Below are positions 26,654 through 35,688 of a stretch of DNA of 64,000 bases, in pieces. Every line of letters starts with the position of its first letter. The first letter of the stretch is position 1. The notes under the pieces are model-generated. The model was not told where the DNA came from, did not search any database, and saw only the letters and a program-made list of their open reading frames with translations. The DNA is from Micromonospora chaiyaphumensis (GTDB taxonomy: Bacteria > Actinomycetota > Actinomycetes > Mycobacteriales > Micromonosporaceae), in assembly GCF_900091435.1 (NCBI RefSeq), contig NZ_FMCS01000002.1, positions 62,001-126,000 of the forward strand, read 5' to 3'. The position numbers and the translations under genes were made by a program.

Positions 26654-27097
26654 ATGCGCCCGGTCCGACAGACTCTGCTCGCCGCCGGCCTCACCACGCT
26701 CGCCACGGCCGCCACGCTCGGCCTCGCGCCGGGCGCCGCCGTCGCCGCACCGGCCCCGAGGATCTCCGTCAACTGGTTCGGCACCGCCGACGCCCGCGCG
26801 CACACGGCCACGATCGGCGGCCGGTACGCCTGCGGCGCCGAGCGGGGCCTCGCGTACATCGAGGTCCACCTCGGCCAGCGGGTCCGCCGGGGTTCGATCA
26901 CCGGTTTCGGGTTCGGGGTGATCGGGGCGTGCACCGACGACCGGACCGCCGGCACGTGGACGGCGACCATCCCCGCCGACGAGGGCGCGTTCCGTGGCGG
27001 GCCCGCCACGGCCACGGCCCGCCTGGTCGTCGAGCCCAACTCGCTCACCGAGACCACCGAACCGCTCCGCCTCGTCCCGCGCTGCCCCCGGCGCTGA
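26654..27097 (+). CDS. small secreted protein
   Basis: A 147-residue exported protein with a Sec signal of about 32 residues (LLAAGLTTLATAATLGLAPGAAVAA, cleavage probably before APAPRIS). The mature part of about 115 residues is beta-rich, with two cysteines (YACGAERGL, IGACTDD) likely to form a disulfide and a third near the end (RCPRR). It resembles the small secreted Streptomyces and Micromonospora proteins of the DUF6299 sort, but that link is weak. The stop is 4 nt from the convergent agmatinase stop. Confidence 0.7.
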   Translation: MRPVRQTLLAAGLTTLATAATLGLAPGAAVAAPAPRISVNWFGTADARAHTATIGGRYACGAERGLAYIEVHLGQRVRRGSITGFGFGVIGACTDDRTAGTWTATIPADEGAFRGGPATATARLVVEPNSLTETTEPLRLVPRCPRR

Positions 27098-27101
27098 CGC
27101 G

Positions 27102-28115
27102 TCAGCGGGCGTCGAGGAGGGGTTGGATCGGGTTCCAGGGTTCGCCGCCCGCGGCGTCGCGGCGGCGGCGGGCTATCGCGGACAGCGCCTCCAGCACCAC
27201 CCGGTTGCCCAGGTACGCGGTGATGTCGGCGTGGTCGTACGGCGGGGCGACCTCGACCACGTCCACGCCGACCACCGGAAGCTCGTAGCAGACCCGGCGG
27301 ACCGCGTCGAGCAGTTGCCGGGAGGTGAACCCGCCCGGCTCGGGGGTACCGGTGCCGGGGGCCATGCCCGGGTCGACCACGTCCACGTCGACGGAGAGGA
27401 AGACGCCCTCGCACTCGTCGGTGGCGATCGCGAACGCCTCGGTGAGGCACTCGTCCAGCCCGCGCGCCACCACCTCGGTCATCTCGTACGAGCGCATCCG
27501 CTGCCCGGCCATCCAGGACAGCGTCTCCGGCCCCGGCCAGTAGCCGCGCAGGCCGATCTGGAGGAAGCGGTCGCCGCGTACGGCGCCGGACTCGATGAGC
27601 CGGCGCATCGGCTGGCCGTGCCCGTGCAGCGAGCCGAACTCGATGTCGCCGGTGTCGGCGTGCGCGTCGAAATGCACGAGGGACACCCGGCCGAGCCCGT
27701 GGTGCCGGGCCACCCCGGTGGCGTCCGGCAGGGCGATCGAGTGGTCGCCGCCGAGCACGACGGGGATGGCGCCGGCGGCGGCGACCGCGTGCACGGCGGT
27801 CTCCAGCGCGCCCAGCGAGCGCTCGATGTCACCGGAGAACATCTCGACGTCACCGGCGTCGTAGACGCACAGGTCGCGCAGCGCGTCCACCCGCAGCGCC
27901 AGCGACGGGCGGGAGCCGTCGTGCGGCAGGTAGCAGGCCTGGCGGATGGCGGACGGGCCGAACCGCGTGCCCGGCCGGTGCGAGGTGCCGCCGTCGAAGG
28001 GCGCGCCGACGATCACCACGTCGGCGTCGGCGTACGTCACCGGCTCGTCCAGCGTGCAGGGCGGCACGCCGAGGAACGTCACGTCGGGGCCGAACATCGG
28101 GCCGTAGCGGGTCAC
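27102..28115 (-). CDS. speB: agmatinase / ureohydrolase
   Basis: A 337-residue arginase-family enzyme that most likely hydrolyses agmatine to putrescine and urea. The dinuclear manganese motifs are complete: GGDHSIALPD, HFDAHADTGDIEF and SVDVDVVDPGMAPGTGTPEPGG. The GTG at 28115 overlaps the upstream stop by 4 bp. It is the last gene of the polyamine transporter and oxidase operon. Guanidinobutyrase or guanidinopropionase activity is also possible in this family; either would still feed the GABA route. Confidence 0.88.
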   Translation of the reverse strand: MTRYGPMFGPDVTFLGVPPCTLDEPVTYADADVVIVGAPFDGGTSHRPGTRFGPSAIRQACYLPHDGSRPSLALRVDALRDLCVYDAGDVEMFSGDIERSLGALETAVHAVAAAGAIPVVLGGDHSIALPDATGVARHHGLGRVSLVHFDAHADTGDIEFGSLHGHGQPMRRLIESGAVRGDRFLQIGLRGYWPGPETLSWMAGQRMRSYEMTEVVARGLDECLTEAFAIATDECEGVFLSVDVDVVDPGMAPGTGTPEPGGFTSRQLLDAVRRVCYELPVVGVDVVEVAPPYDHADITAYLGNRVVLEALSAIARRRRDAAGGEPWNPIQPLLDAR

Positions 28116-29314
28116 CGCTCCTCCATTCCCCACGGCGAGCCGTAGCCGGTGAGCAGGTCGAGGAAGGGCACCGGGGGCAGCGCCTCGGGGCCGAGCACAC
28201 CGGTGCCGGACCAGGCCCCGGTGGCCAGCAGTTCCAGGGCCACCACGGGGTTGACCGCGGTCTGCCAGACGACCGCCTGGTGGCCGTACTCCTTCATCGA
28301 CCACTCGTTGTCGACCACGTGGTAGAGATAGACCTTCCGCGGCCGGCCGTCCGGCCCGGTACCGGTCACGTAGGTGCCGGCGCAGGTCTTGCCGCGCATC
28401 CGGTCACCCAGGGTGGCCGGGTCGGGCAGGCAGGCGGCCACCACGTCCCGCGGGGAGACCTCGACGCCGCGGACCCGCACCGGAGAAACCGCGTCGAGGC
28501 CCAGCTTGTGCAGGGTCTTCAGCACCTCGATGAACTCGTCGCCGAGGCCGTACTTGAAGGTGACCCGCTTCGCCTTCACCCAGCGCGGGATGAGCAGCAC
28601 CTCCTCGTGCTCCACGTTGACGCACTCGACCGGGCCGATCCCCTCGGGGAACTCGAACACCTCGGGCTCGGAGAACGGCGGGGTGGTGAACCAGCCCCGG
28701 TCGGCCTCCCAGACCACCGGCGGGTTCAGGCACTCCTCGATGGTGGTCCAGATGGAGAACGAGGGGGCGAAGTCGTAGCCGTCGACGGTCAGGTTCGCGC
28801 CGTCGCGTACCCCGATCTCGTCGATCTCGGTGAACAGTTCGTCGGCGGCGTAGCGGGCGAAGACGTCGGAGAGGCCCGGTTCGACGCCGATGCCGCAGAG
28901 CGCCAGCCGGCCGGCCTCCGTCCAGGCGGCGGCCGCCGCGAACTGCTCGTCGCCGAGCTTCACGCCGGTCCGCGCGTGCGGCGCGTCCGGGTGCGGCCGG
29001 GACAGCGACATGGCCATGTCGAGGTAGTCGGCCCCGGCGGCGAACGCGCCGTCGAAGATCGGCATGACGAAGCGCGGGTCGACCGCGTTCAGCACGTGGG
29101 TGATCCGGTGTTCCCGGCACAGCGCGGCGACCGCCTCGGCCGAGGAGGCGTCGACGGTCGCGGCCACGAACCGGTCGCCGTGGCCGGCCACCGCCCGCGC
29201 GGCGCGGGCGGGGTCGTGGTCGGCGACCACCATGGTCTCGAAGAAGGAACGGCGGGCGGCGATGGATACGGCGGCGGAGCCGACGCCACCGGCGCCGACG
29301 AGGAGGATACGCAT
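28112..29314 (-). CDS. saccharopine dehydrogenase-family oxidoreductase
   Basis: A 400-residue protein with an N-terminal Rossmann fold (MRILLVGAGGVGSAAVSIA) followed by VVADHDPARA and the family pattern THVLNAVDPRFVMPIFDGA. The C-terminal domain includes CGIGVEPGLSDVFARYAADEL and GYDFAPSFSIWTTIEEC. Related enzymes include saccharopine and carboxyspermidine dehydrogenases, which reduce or oxidise secondary-amine conjugates. It sits between an amine oxidase gene and the agmatinase gene and is translationally linked to both, so a polyamine-linked substrate is likely. The exact reaction is not established. Confidence 0.8.
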   Translation of the reverse strand: MRILLVGAGGVGSAAVSIAARRSFFETMVVADHDPARAARAVAGHGDRFVAATVDASSAEAVAALCREHRITHVLNAVDPRFVMPIFDGAFAAGADYLDMAMSLSRPHPDAPHARTGVKLGDEQFAAAAAWTEAGRLALCGIGVEPGLSDVFARYAADELFTEIDEIGVRDGANLTVDGYDFAPSFSIWTTIEECLNPPVVWEADRGWFTTPPFSEPEVFEFPEGIGPVECVNVEHEEVLLIPRWVKAKRVTFKYGLGDEFIEVLKTLHKLGLDAVSPVRVRGVEVSPRDVVAACLPDPATLGDRMRGKTCAGTYVTGTGPDGRPRKVYLYHVVDNEWSMKEYGHQAVVWQTAVNPVVALELLATGAWSGTGVLGPEALPPVPFLDLLTGYGSPWGMEER

Positions 29315-30735
29315 CAGGAGTCGAACCCCAGTCCAAGACGATCGAGAGTACGGAGCCAGAGGTTGCGCCGCCCCTCCCGCGCGTCGGCGCGGGCGAGCGA
29401 CCAGCGGGTGAGGTGGATGCCGGTGGCCCGGGCGGGCTCCGGCGGGAACGGCAGCGGCTTGCGGCGGACCAGGTCGAGCCGGGTCAGCGGGGTCTCCTCC
29501 CCGCCGAGCAGGTCGAGCATCACCCGGGCGCCGAACCGGGTCGCCCCGACGCCGAGCCCGGTGAACCCGGCAGCGTACGCGAGGCGCCCCTCGTAGGCGG
29601 TGCCGAAGAAGGCGCAGAACCGGGTGCAGGTGTCGATGACGCCGCCCCAGCGGTGGCTGAAGCGCAGCCCCGCCAACTGGGGAAACGTCGTGAAGAAGTG
29701 CTCGGCCAGGGCGGTGAAGGTGGCCTCGCGCTGCTCCAGTTCGGGGGCCATCCGGTTGCCGTAGTGGTAGACCGCGTCGTAGCCGCCGAACAGGATCCGG
29801 CCGTCGGCGGTGATCCGGTAGTAGTGGAACTGGTTGCCGGTGTCGGCCAGCCCCTGCCGGTTGTGCCAGCCGATCGCGTCCCGCTGCGCGGGCGTCAGCG
29901 GCTCGGTCATGAGCGCGTAGTCGTAGACCGGCACCACCCAGGCGCGCAGCCGGCGCAGCAGCGGCGGGAACGCGTTGGTGGCCAGCACCACCTGCCGGGC
30001 CCGGACCGCGCCGGGCACGGCGTCCGGGCCGCCGGCCGTGGCCGCACGCAGCGCGCCGCCGTCGCGGGCCAGCCCGGTGACCCGGGTGTGCTCGTGGATC
30101 CGGACGCCCAGGTCGAGCGCGACGCGGCGCAGCCCCCAGGCCAGCTTCGCCGGGTCGAGCAGCGCCACGCGGTCCCGGTCCCACATCCCGCCCAGGTACG
30201 TCGGCGAGGCCACCTCGGCGCGCACCTCGTCCCGGTCGAGCACCCGGACGTCGTGGCCGTACCGGCGGGCCAGCTCGGCGTCCTCCGCGAGCCCGGCGAG
30301 CTGGTACGGCTCGACGGCCACCGCCAGCTCGCCGGTCCGCTCGAAGTCGCAGTCGATGCCGTGCTTCCCGACGGTGTCGGCGATGGCGTCCAGGTTCTCC
30401 CGTCCGAGCCGTTCCAGCTCGGCGATCTCGCCGGGCCACCGCTCGGCCCCGTTGGCGAGCCCGTGGGTGAGCGAGGCGGCGCAGAACCCGCCGTTGCGCC
30501 CGGAGGCCGCCCAGCCGCAGGTGCCCGCGTCGACCAGGAGCACGTCCCGGTCCGGGTCGGCCTCCTTGGCGAGCAACGCCGTCCAGAGCCCGGAGTACCC
30601 GCCGCCGACCACCAGCAGGTCGGCGTCGTGCGTGCCGGCCAGCGGCGGCAGCGGGTCGGGGCGTTCCGGCCGGTCGAGCCAGTACGGGACGGGCGCGGCG
30701 TCGGCCAGCGCCCGGCCGGTATGCGGGAGTTTCAT
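29314..30735 (-). CDS. FAD-dependent amine oxidase (DAO family)
   Basis: A 473-residue flavoprotein of the DadA/PuuB group, which oxidises amines or N-substituted amino acids. The FAD site is LLVVGGGYSGLWTALLAKEAD, with CGWAASGRNGGFCAAS in the family-typical position. Later motifs are QVVLATNAFPPLLRR, ITADGRILFGGYDA and the C-terminal YAAGFTGLGVGATRFG. The ATG at 30735 overlaps the permease stop by 4 bp. Location between the polyamine transporter and agmatinase suggests gamma-glutamylputrescine or putrescine as substrate. A paralogue lies at 37760-39136. Confidence 0.85.
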   Translation of the reverse strand: MKLPHTGRALADAAPVPYWLDRPERPDPLPPLAGTHDADLLVVGGGYSGLWTALLAKEADPDRDVLLVDAGTCGWAASGRNGGFCAASLTHGLANGAERWPGEIAELERLGRENLDAIADTVGKHGIDCDFERTGELAVAVEPYQLAGLAEDAELARRYGHDVRVLDRDEVRAEVASPTYLGGMWDRDRVALLDPAKLAWGLRRVALDLGVRIHEHTRVTGLARDGGALRAATAGGPDAVPGAVRARQVVLATNAFPPLLRRLRAWVVPVYDYALMTEPLTPAQRDAIGWHNRQGLADTGNQFHYYRITADGRILFGGYDAVYHYGNRMAPELEQREATFTALAEHFFTTFPQLAGLRFSHRWGGVIDTCTRFCAFFGTAYEGRLAYAAGFTGLGVGATRFGARVMLDLLGGEETPLTRLDLVRRKPLPFPPEPARATGIHLTRWSLARADAREGRRNLWLRTLDRLGLGFDS

Positions 30736-31574
30736 GACGCGCTCTTGGGAGCCCCGACGGCGGCGACGGGGGCCGCGAGCGCGGCGCGGCGGGCGCGGCG
30801 GCCCCGCAGCGAGCTGGCCCCGACCAGCAGCAGCGCGATCGCGAACATCGCCGTGCCGATGACGTTGACCTGTGGCGGGATGCCGCGCTGGGCGGCGCCC
30901 CAGACGTACATGGGGAAGGTGACCGTGGTGCCGGCGTTGAAGTTCGTGATGATGAAGTCGTCGAAGCTCAGCGAGAAGGCCAGCAGGGCGGCGGCCACGA
31001 TGCCGGGCAGCACCAGGGGCAGGGTGATCCGCCGGAAGGTCTGCCACTCGCTGGCGTAGAGGTCCATGGCGGCCTCCTCCAGCCGCCGGTCCATGCCGGC
31101 GAGCCGGGCCTTCACGGTGACCACCACGAACGACACGCAGAACATCACGTGCGCGATGACGATGGTCCAGAAGCCCTGCGGCACCCCGGCGGCCACGAAG
31201 AGGGCGAGCAGCGAGGTGCCCATCACCAGCTCCGGGGTGGCCATCGGCAGGAAGATCAGGCCGTTGATCCCGGACCGCCCGCGGAAACCGTGCCGCACCA
31301 GGGCGAACGCCATGAGCGTGCCGAGGATGGTGGAGACCACCGTGGCGATCAGCCCGATCTCCATGCTGCGCACCACCGCGTCGCACATGTCGGAGGTGGC
31401 GCAGGGCTGCGCCCAGTTGTCCAGGGTGAACTCGTTGAAGTCGTAGGACAGCCGGCTGGACGGCCGGTTGAAGGAGAGCCCGGCGACCACGAGGATCGGC
31501 AGCGAGAGGTAGCCGAGGACGAGCAGGGCCACGCCCATGACCCAGCGGTCGGCGAGCCAACGCCTGAGTTTCAC
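30732..31574 (-). CDS. potC: spermidine/putrescine ABC transporter permease, PotC type
   Basis: A 280-residue inner-membrane permease with about six helices. It has the EAA-loop signature EEAAMDLYASEWQTFRRITLPLVLPGIVAA preceded by ARLAGMDRRL. The helix after it (LLAFSLSFDDFIITNFN) is characteristic of PotC and contains the conserved SFDDF. The GTG start at 31574 overlaps the potB stop by 4 bp. It forms the channel with PotB, driven by PotA and loaded by PotD. Confidence 0.9.
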   Translation of the reverse strand: MKLRRWLADRWVMGVALLVLGYLSLPILVVAGLSFNRPSSRLSYDFNEFTLDNWAQPCATSDMCDAVVRSMEIGLIATVVSTILGTLMAFALVRHGFRGRSGINGLIFLPMATPELVMGTSLLALFVAAGVPQGFWTIVIAHVMFCVSFVVVTVKARLAGMDRRLEEAAMDLYASEWQTFRRITLPLVLPGIVAAALLAFSLSFDDFIITNFNAGTTVTFPMYVWGAAQRGIPPQVNVIGTAMFAIALLLVGASSLRGRRARRAALAAPVAAVGAPKSAS

Positions 31575-32479
31575 AGCACCTCCTCCGTGCCGGCCTTGCG
31601 CAGGTAGACGAACACGATCGCGAGGATCGCCGCCATGAGCAGGAACGACAGCGCGGCGCCCTGCGGGTAGTCCAGACGGACCAGGAACGCCGAGTCGATG
31701 ACGTTGCCGATCATGTATTCGTTGGGCGTGCCGAGCAGCTCGGCATTGATGTAGTCGCCGGTGGCCGGGATGAAGAAGAGGAGCGTGCCGGCGATCAGCC
31801 CGGGCATCGACAGCGGCAGGGTGACCCGCCGGAAGGCGCGCAGCGGGCTCGCGTACAGGTCGCTCGCCGCCTCCAGCAGCCGCGGGTCGAGCCGCTCCAG
31901 GCTCGCGTACAGCGGCAGCACCAGGAACGGCAGGAAGTTGTACGTGAGGCCGAGCACCACCGCGAACGGGGTGGCCAGCAGCCGGCCGTCGGCGCCGAGC
32001 AGGTGCACGTCCCGCAGCAGGCCGACCAGGGCGCCGTTGTCGGACAGGATGGTCTTCCAGGCCAGGGTGCGCACCAGGAAGCTCGTGAACATCGGCGCGA
32101 CCACGGCGACCAGCAGCAGGTTCTTCCACCGGCCGGCCTTCTGCGCGATCGCGTACGCCAGCGGGTAGCCCATGAGCAGCGCCAGCACCAGCGCGATGGC
32201 CGAGTAGACGAACGAGCGGGCGAACTGCGGCCAGTACGCGCTCAGCGCGTCCCAGTAGTTGCCGACCTCGCCGGTCATGGCGTAGCCGGTGGCCAGGGAC
32301 CCGCTCGGGTCGTAGAGGCTCGCGGCGGCGAGCTGGAGCAGCGGCAGGACGAAGAAGACCAGCAGCCAGGCGGCGCCGGGCAGCAGGAGCAGGTACGGCA
32401 GCAGCCGGTTCCGCCCCCGCGGGGGGCCCGGCGGCGCGGGCTGCCCCGCCGAGGCCGGTACGTGGGCCAGCGCGCTCAT
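31571..32479 (-). CDS. potB: spermidine/putrescine ABC transporter permease, PotB type
   Basis: A 302-residue permease with six predicted membrane helices after a Pro-rich cytoplasmic start. The EAA loop reads LEAASDLYASPLRAFRRVTLPLSMPGL, and the following helix contains FFIPATGDYINAELLG, a hallmark of PotB-type permeases. The ATG overlaps the stop of potA by 4 bp. It forms the channel with the PotC-type protein encoded next. Confidence 0.9.
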   Translation of the reverse strand: MSALAHVPASAGQPAPPGPPRGRNRLLPYLLLLPGAAWLLVFFVLPLLQLAAASLYDPSGSLATGYAMTGEVGNYWDALSAYWPQFARSFVYSAIALVLALLMGYPLAYAIAQKAGRWKNLLLVAVVAPMFTSFLVRTLAWKTILSDNGALVGLLRDVHLLGADGRLLATPFAVVLGLTYNFLPFLVLPLYASLERLDPRLLEAASDLYASPLRAFRRVTLPLSMPGLIAGTLLFFIPATGDYINAELLGTPNEYMIGNVIDSAFLVRLDYPQGAALSFLLMAAILAIVFVYLRKAGTEEVL

Positions 32480-33639
32480 GACAGCGCACCCACCGGCGGC
32501 TCGTCGAGCACCGGGCTGGTCTGGTCGTCCTCCCCGGCGGCCCGGGGCAGCAGGAAGGCGTGCCGCGGGTCCCAGTGCGCGGTCACCGGGGTGCCGACGG
32601 GCAGCCGCCCGCCGACCCCGCTGTTCGCGGCGAACGCGGACAGCTCACTGCCCCACGCCGTGCGCACCAGGTACTGGGTGCTCACCCCGACGTACGAGGC
32701 GTCGCTGACCACCCCACCCACGTGCTGGTGGCCGGCGGGCACCTCGTCGGGGCCGCCGACCAGGTGCAGCTTCTCGGGACGTACCCCGAGGAAGACCGGC
32801 CCCTGGTCGGTCCGGGCCCGGTCGGCGGGGACCGAGAAGCGCGCGCCGTGCGCGGTGACCGGCACGTCGTCGCCGGTGCGGCCCGCGGCCTCCCCGGCCA
32901 GCAGGTTGGACTGGCCGAGGAAGTTCGCCACGAACGCGGTGGCCGGGTACTCGTAGATGTCGGCGGGGGCGCCGAGCTGCTCGATCCGGCCGGCGTTCAT
33001 CACCGCGACCGTGTCGGCCATGGTCATGGCCTCCTCCTGGTCGTGGGTGACGTGCACGAAGGTGATGCCCACCTCGGTCTGGATCCGCTTCAGCTCGATC
33101 TGCATCTGCCGGCGCAGCTTGAGGTCGAGCGCGCCGAGCGGCTCGTCCAGCAGCAGCACCTGCGGGTGGTTGATGAGCGCCCGGGCCAGCGCCACGCGCT
33201 GCTGCTGGCCTCCGGAGAGCTGGGCCGGCTTGCGCCGGCCGTACCCTTCGAGCTGCACCAGGGCGAGCATCCGCTCGACCTGGTCGGTCACCTTGCGGAT
33301 GCCGCGCCGCCGCAGCCCGAAGGCCACGTTCTCGTGGATGTCGAGGTGCGGGAAGAGCGCGTAGCTCTGGAACACGGTGTTCACCGGCCGCTTGTACGGC
33401 CGCAGCCCGGCGATGTCCCGGTCACCGAGCAGCACCTGCCCACTGGTCGGTTCCTCCAGCCCGGCGATCATCCGCAGGGTGGTGGTCTTGCCGCAGCCGG
33501 ACGCCCCGAGCAGGGCGAAGAACGAGCCCTGCGGGATGGTGAGGCTGAGGTCGTCCACCGCGGTGAAGATCCCGAACCGCTTGGTCAGGTTGGCCAGCCG
33601 CAGATCGCCGGCCGGTGTCTCGTGCTCCATCGTCCTCAC
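32476..33639 (-). CDS. potA: spermidine/putrescine ABC transporter ATPase, PotA type
   Basis: A 387-residue ATPase. Walker A (GASGCGKTT), Q-loop (VFQSYALFPH), signature LSGGQQQRVALARAL, Walker B (LLLDEPLGALD) and H-loop (VTHDQEEAMTMAD) are all present. A C-terminal TOBE-type domain (FLGVRPEKLHL) is typical of the PotA/MalK class. The GTG at 33639 overlaps the potD stop by 4 bp; an ATG three codons on is an alternative. It powers uptake through the two permeases encoded downstream. Confidence 0.92.
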   Translation of the reverse strand: MRTMEHETPAGDLRLANLTKRFGIFTAVDDLSLTIPQGSFFALLGASGCGKTTTLRMIAGLEEPTSGQVLLGDRDIAGLRPYKRPVNTVFQSYALFPHLDIHENVAFGLRRRGIRKVTDQVERMLALVQLEGYGRRKPAQLSGGQQQRVALARALINHPQVLLLDEPLGALDLKLRRQMQIELKRIQTEVGITFVHVTHDQEEAMTMADTVAVMNAGRIEQLGAPADIYEYPATAFVANFLGQSNLLAGEAAGRTGDDVPVTAHGARFSVPADRARTDQGPVFLGVRPEKLHLVGGPDEVPAGHQHVGGVVSDASYVGVSTQYLVRTAWGSELSAFAANSGVGGRLPVGTPVTAHWDPRHAFLLPRAAGEDDQTSPVLDEPPVGALS

Positions 33640-34820
33640 GCCCCGATGACCTGCTGGAACTTGGTCTCGTACTCCTTCTCCTGCTTCTCGTCCAGGGCCA
33701 TGAACACCTTGGACTTCGAGAGCATCGCGTCATCCGGGAAGATGAGCGGGTTGGCGGCCAGGTCCGGGTCGATCTTCTCCATCTCGGCCTGCGCGCCCTT
33801 GACCGGGCAGATGTAGTTGACGTACGCGGCGAGCTGCGCGGCGACCGCCGGGTCGTAGTAGTAGTTGATCAGCTCTTCGGCGTTGGCCTTGTGGGTGGCC
33901 TTGTTCGGCACCAGCATGTTGTCCGACCAGAGCATCACGCCGGACTCGGGCACCACGAACTTGATCTTCTCGTCCTCGAAGCCGAGCTGGATGACGTCGC
34001 CGGACCAGCCGATGCAGGCCGCGATGTCGCCCTTGGCCAGGTCGGGGGCGTAGTCGTTGCCGGTGAACTTGCGGATCTGCTTGGAGTCGACGGCCTTCTT
34101 CAGCTTGTTCAGCGCGTCGTCGAACTGGGCCGGGGTGAAGTTGGCCGGGTCGTGGCCGTTCGACTGGAGCAGCAGGCCCATGGTGTCCCGCATCTCCGAC
34201 AGCGCGGTCACCTTGCCCTTCAGGTCGGGGCGGGTCAGCAGCTCGTCGACGGTGCGGATCTCCTTGGCCACCTTGGCGTTGTAGGCGAGCCCGGCCAGGC
34301 CGGACTGCCACGGGATGGCGAGCTGGCTGTCCTTGTCGAAGGAGCGGCCGCGCAGCGAGGGCAGCAGGTTCGCCTCGACGTTGGGCAGCTTCGCCTTGTC
34401 CAGCTTCTGGATCCAGCCGAGCCGGATCATCCGGGCGGCCATCCAGTCGGTGAGGACCATGATGTCGCGCCCGGTGGTCTGACAGCCGGCGAGCTGGTTC
34501 TGCACCTTGCCGAAGAACTCGTTGTTGTCGTTGACGTCCTCGGTGTACGTCACCTGGATCCCGGACTTCGCGATGAACGCGTCCAGCGTGGGCCGCTTGG
34601 ACTCGTCCTTCTCGTCCACGTCCATGTACTGCGGCCAGTTCGAGAAGGCCAGCTTCTTCTCCGTGGCGGAGAGATCGTCGCTCTTGCAACCGGCCTCGGT
34701 CTGCTGTGCGCCCTTGGTGCCGCAGCCGGCCAGCGTGCCGGCGGTGGCGAGCAGGGCGGCCGAGCCCAGGGTCCCGGTGAGCAGACCGCGCCGCGTGAGG
34801 TGCCGGAGGGGACTACGCAT
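33636..34820 (-). CDS. potD: spermidine/putrescine-binding lipoprotein, PotD type
   Basis: A 394-residue extracellular solute-binding protein. The ATG at 34820 has GAGGAG upstream. The leader contains a twin-arginine (TRRGLL) and ends in the lipobox LAGC, so it is probably a lipoprotein anchored outside. KLAFSNWPQYMDVDE and the later DIAACIGWSGDVIQL match PotD-like binding proteins, and GVMLWSDNMLVPNKATHK is the family's usual late segment. It is the first gene of the seven-gene operon ending with agmatinase. A copy of the ATTCCGTTGC motif stands just upstream of its likely promoter. Confidence 0.9.
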   Translation of the reverse strand: MRSPLRHLTRRGLLTGTLGSAALLATAGTLAGCGTKGAQQTEAGCKSDDLSATEKKLAFSNWPQYMDVDEKDESKRPTLDAFIAKSGIQVTYTEDVNDNNEFFGKVQNQLAGCQTTGRDIMVLTDWMAARMIRLGWIQKLDKAKLPNVEANLLPSLRGRSFDKDSQLAIPWQSGLAGLAYNAKVAKEIRTVDELLTRPDLKGKVTALSEMRDTMGLLLQSNGHDPANFTPAQFDDALNKLKKAVDSKQIRKFTGNDYAPDLAKGDIAACIGWSGDVIQLGFEDEKIKFVVPESGVMLWSDNMLVPNKATHKANAEELINYYYDPAVAAQLAAYVNYICPVKGAQAEMEKIDPDLAANPLIFPDDAMLSKSKVFMALDEKQEKEYETKFQQVIGA

Positions 34821-34933
34821 GTGACGACTCCTCGGGGGGTCATCGTCGGCGGCGGGACGGGGGTGGCGCGCCGGCGGGAGGGTCAATGGCGATGGACGAC
34901 TGATCCTGACATGAGGTGACCTTCCTTACAAGG

Positions 34934-34947
34934 GATTCCGTTGCGGG
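34934..34947. promoter_or_regulatory. candidate Lrp site upstream of potD
   Basis: GATTCCGTTGCGGG lies in the gap between potD (leftward) and the Lrp gene (rightward), next to TTGTAA (34926-34931, leftward), a possible -35 box of potD. The same motif occurs twice more after the Lrp gene. Repetition only around this regulator suggests it is the regulator's own site. Confidence 0.55.
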
Positions 34948-35027
34948 AATAGCCTGAGGCCACGAAATACGCCAGACTGCGCGGGGCACTACGCTCAGCA
35001 CGAGGATTCGGACATGGGGAGCGGACG

Positions 35028-35540
35028 ATGGCCAACCGGCAACTGGAGAACGGCAACGGAAGCCGTCGCGTGACCGTGCGTGAGGGCGCCAGTCACGCTC
35101 TGCTCGACGACGTGGCCAAGCAGATCATCGAGCAGCTCCAGGAGGACGGGCGACGCCCGTACGCGACGATCGGCAAGGCGGTCGGCCTCTCCGAGGCGGC
35201 GGTGCGGCAGCGGGTGCAGCGGCTGCTCGACGCCGGGGTCATGCAGATCGTGGCGGTGACCGATCCGCTCCAGCTCGGCTTCCCCCGCCAGGCCATGATC
35301 GGCCTGCGCACCGACGGCGACCTGGAGAGCGTGGCCGACCGGCTGGCCGACTTCGAGGAGATCGACTACGTGGTGATCACGGCCGGCTCGTTCGACCTGC
35401 TGGCCGAGGTGGTCTGCCGCAACGACGAGCACCTGCTGGAGATCCTCCAGAAGCTGCGCGGGGTGTCGGGCGTGGTCTCCACCGAGGCGTTCGTCTACCT
35501 CAAGCTGCGCAAGCAGACCTACAGCTGGGGCACCGCCTGA
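35028..35540 (+). CDS. Lrp/AsnC-family regulator
   Basis: A 170-residue regulator. The N-terminal helix-turn-helix (DDVAKQIIEQLQEDGRRPYATIGKAVGLSEAAVRQRVQRLLDAGV) is followed by the RAM/effector domain, with MIGLRTDGD and VVITAGSFDLLAEVVCRN. It has a 20-residue unstructured start. It lies between the polyamine transport operon and the aminotransferase operon, divergent from the first and upstream of the second. Copies of ATTCCGTTGC stand before both promoters, so it probably senses an amine or amino acid and controls both. The ligand is unknown. Confidence 0.9.
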   Translation: MANRQLENGNGSRRVTVREGASHALLDDVAKQIIEQLQEDGRRPYATIGKAVGLSEAAVRQRVQRLLDAGVMQIVAVTDPLQLGFPRQAMIGLRTDGDLESVADRLADFEEIDYVVITAGSFDLLAEVVCRNDEHLLEILQKLRGVSGVVSTEAFVYLKLRKQTYSWGTA

Positions 35541-35543
35541 TAC

Positions 35544-35588
35544 GGATTCCGTTGCGGTGACAAACGCCGCTCGCTGAATCCGTTGCCG
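35544..35588 (+). promoter_or_regulatory. two candidate Lrp sites upstream of the aminotransferase promoter
   Basis: GGATTCCGTTGCGGTGA starts at 35544 and GAATCCGTTGCCG at 35576, a spacing of about 32 bp, or three helical turns. They precede a plausible promoter, TTGCCT (35603-35608) and GATAAC (35627-35632) with an 18-bp spacer. They match the copy at 34934, and the helical phasing fits cooperative Lrp binding. Confidence 0.55.
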
Positions 35589-35688
35589 TTTGCCCCCGAC
35601 ACTTGCCTTATCGGCATTGCCTGTGGGATAACCGTGGGCAGAGCGGCCGGTGTCACCCCTGACCGGCCCGAGACCCGATGGGGCTGAC

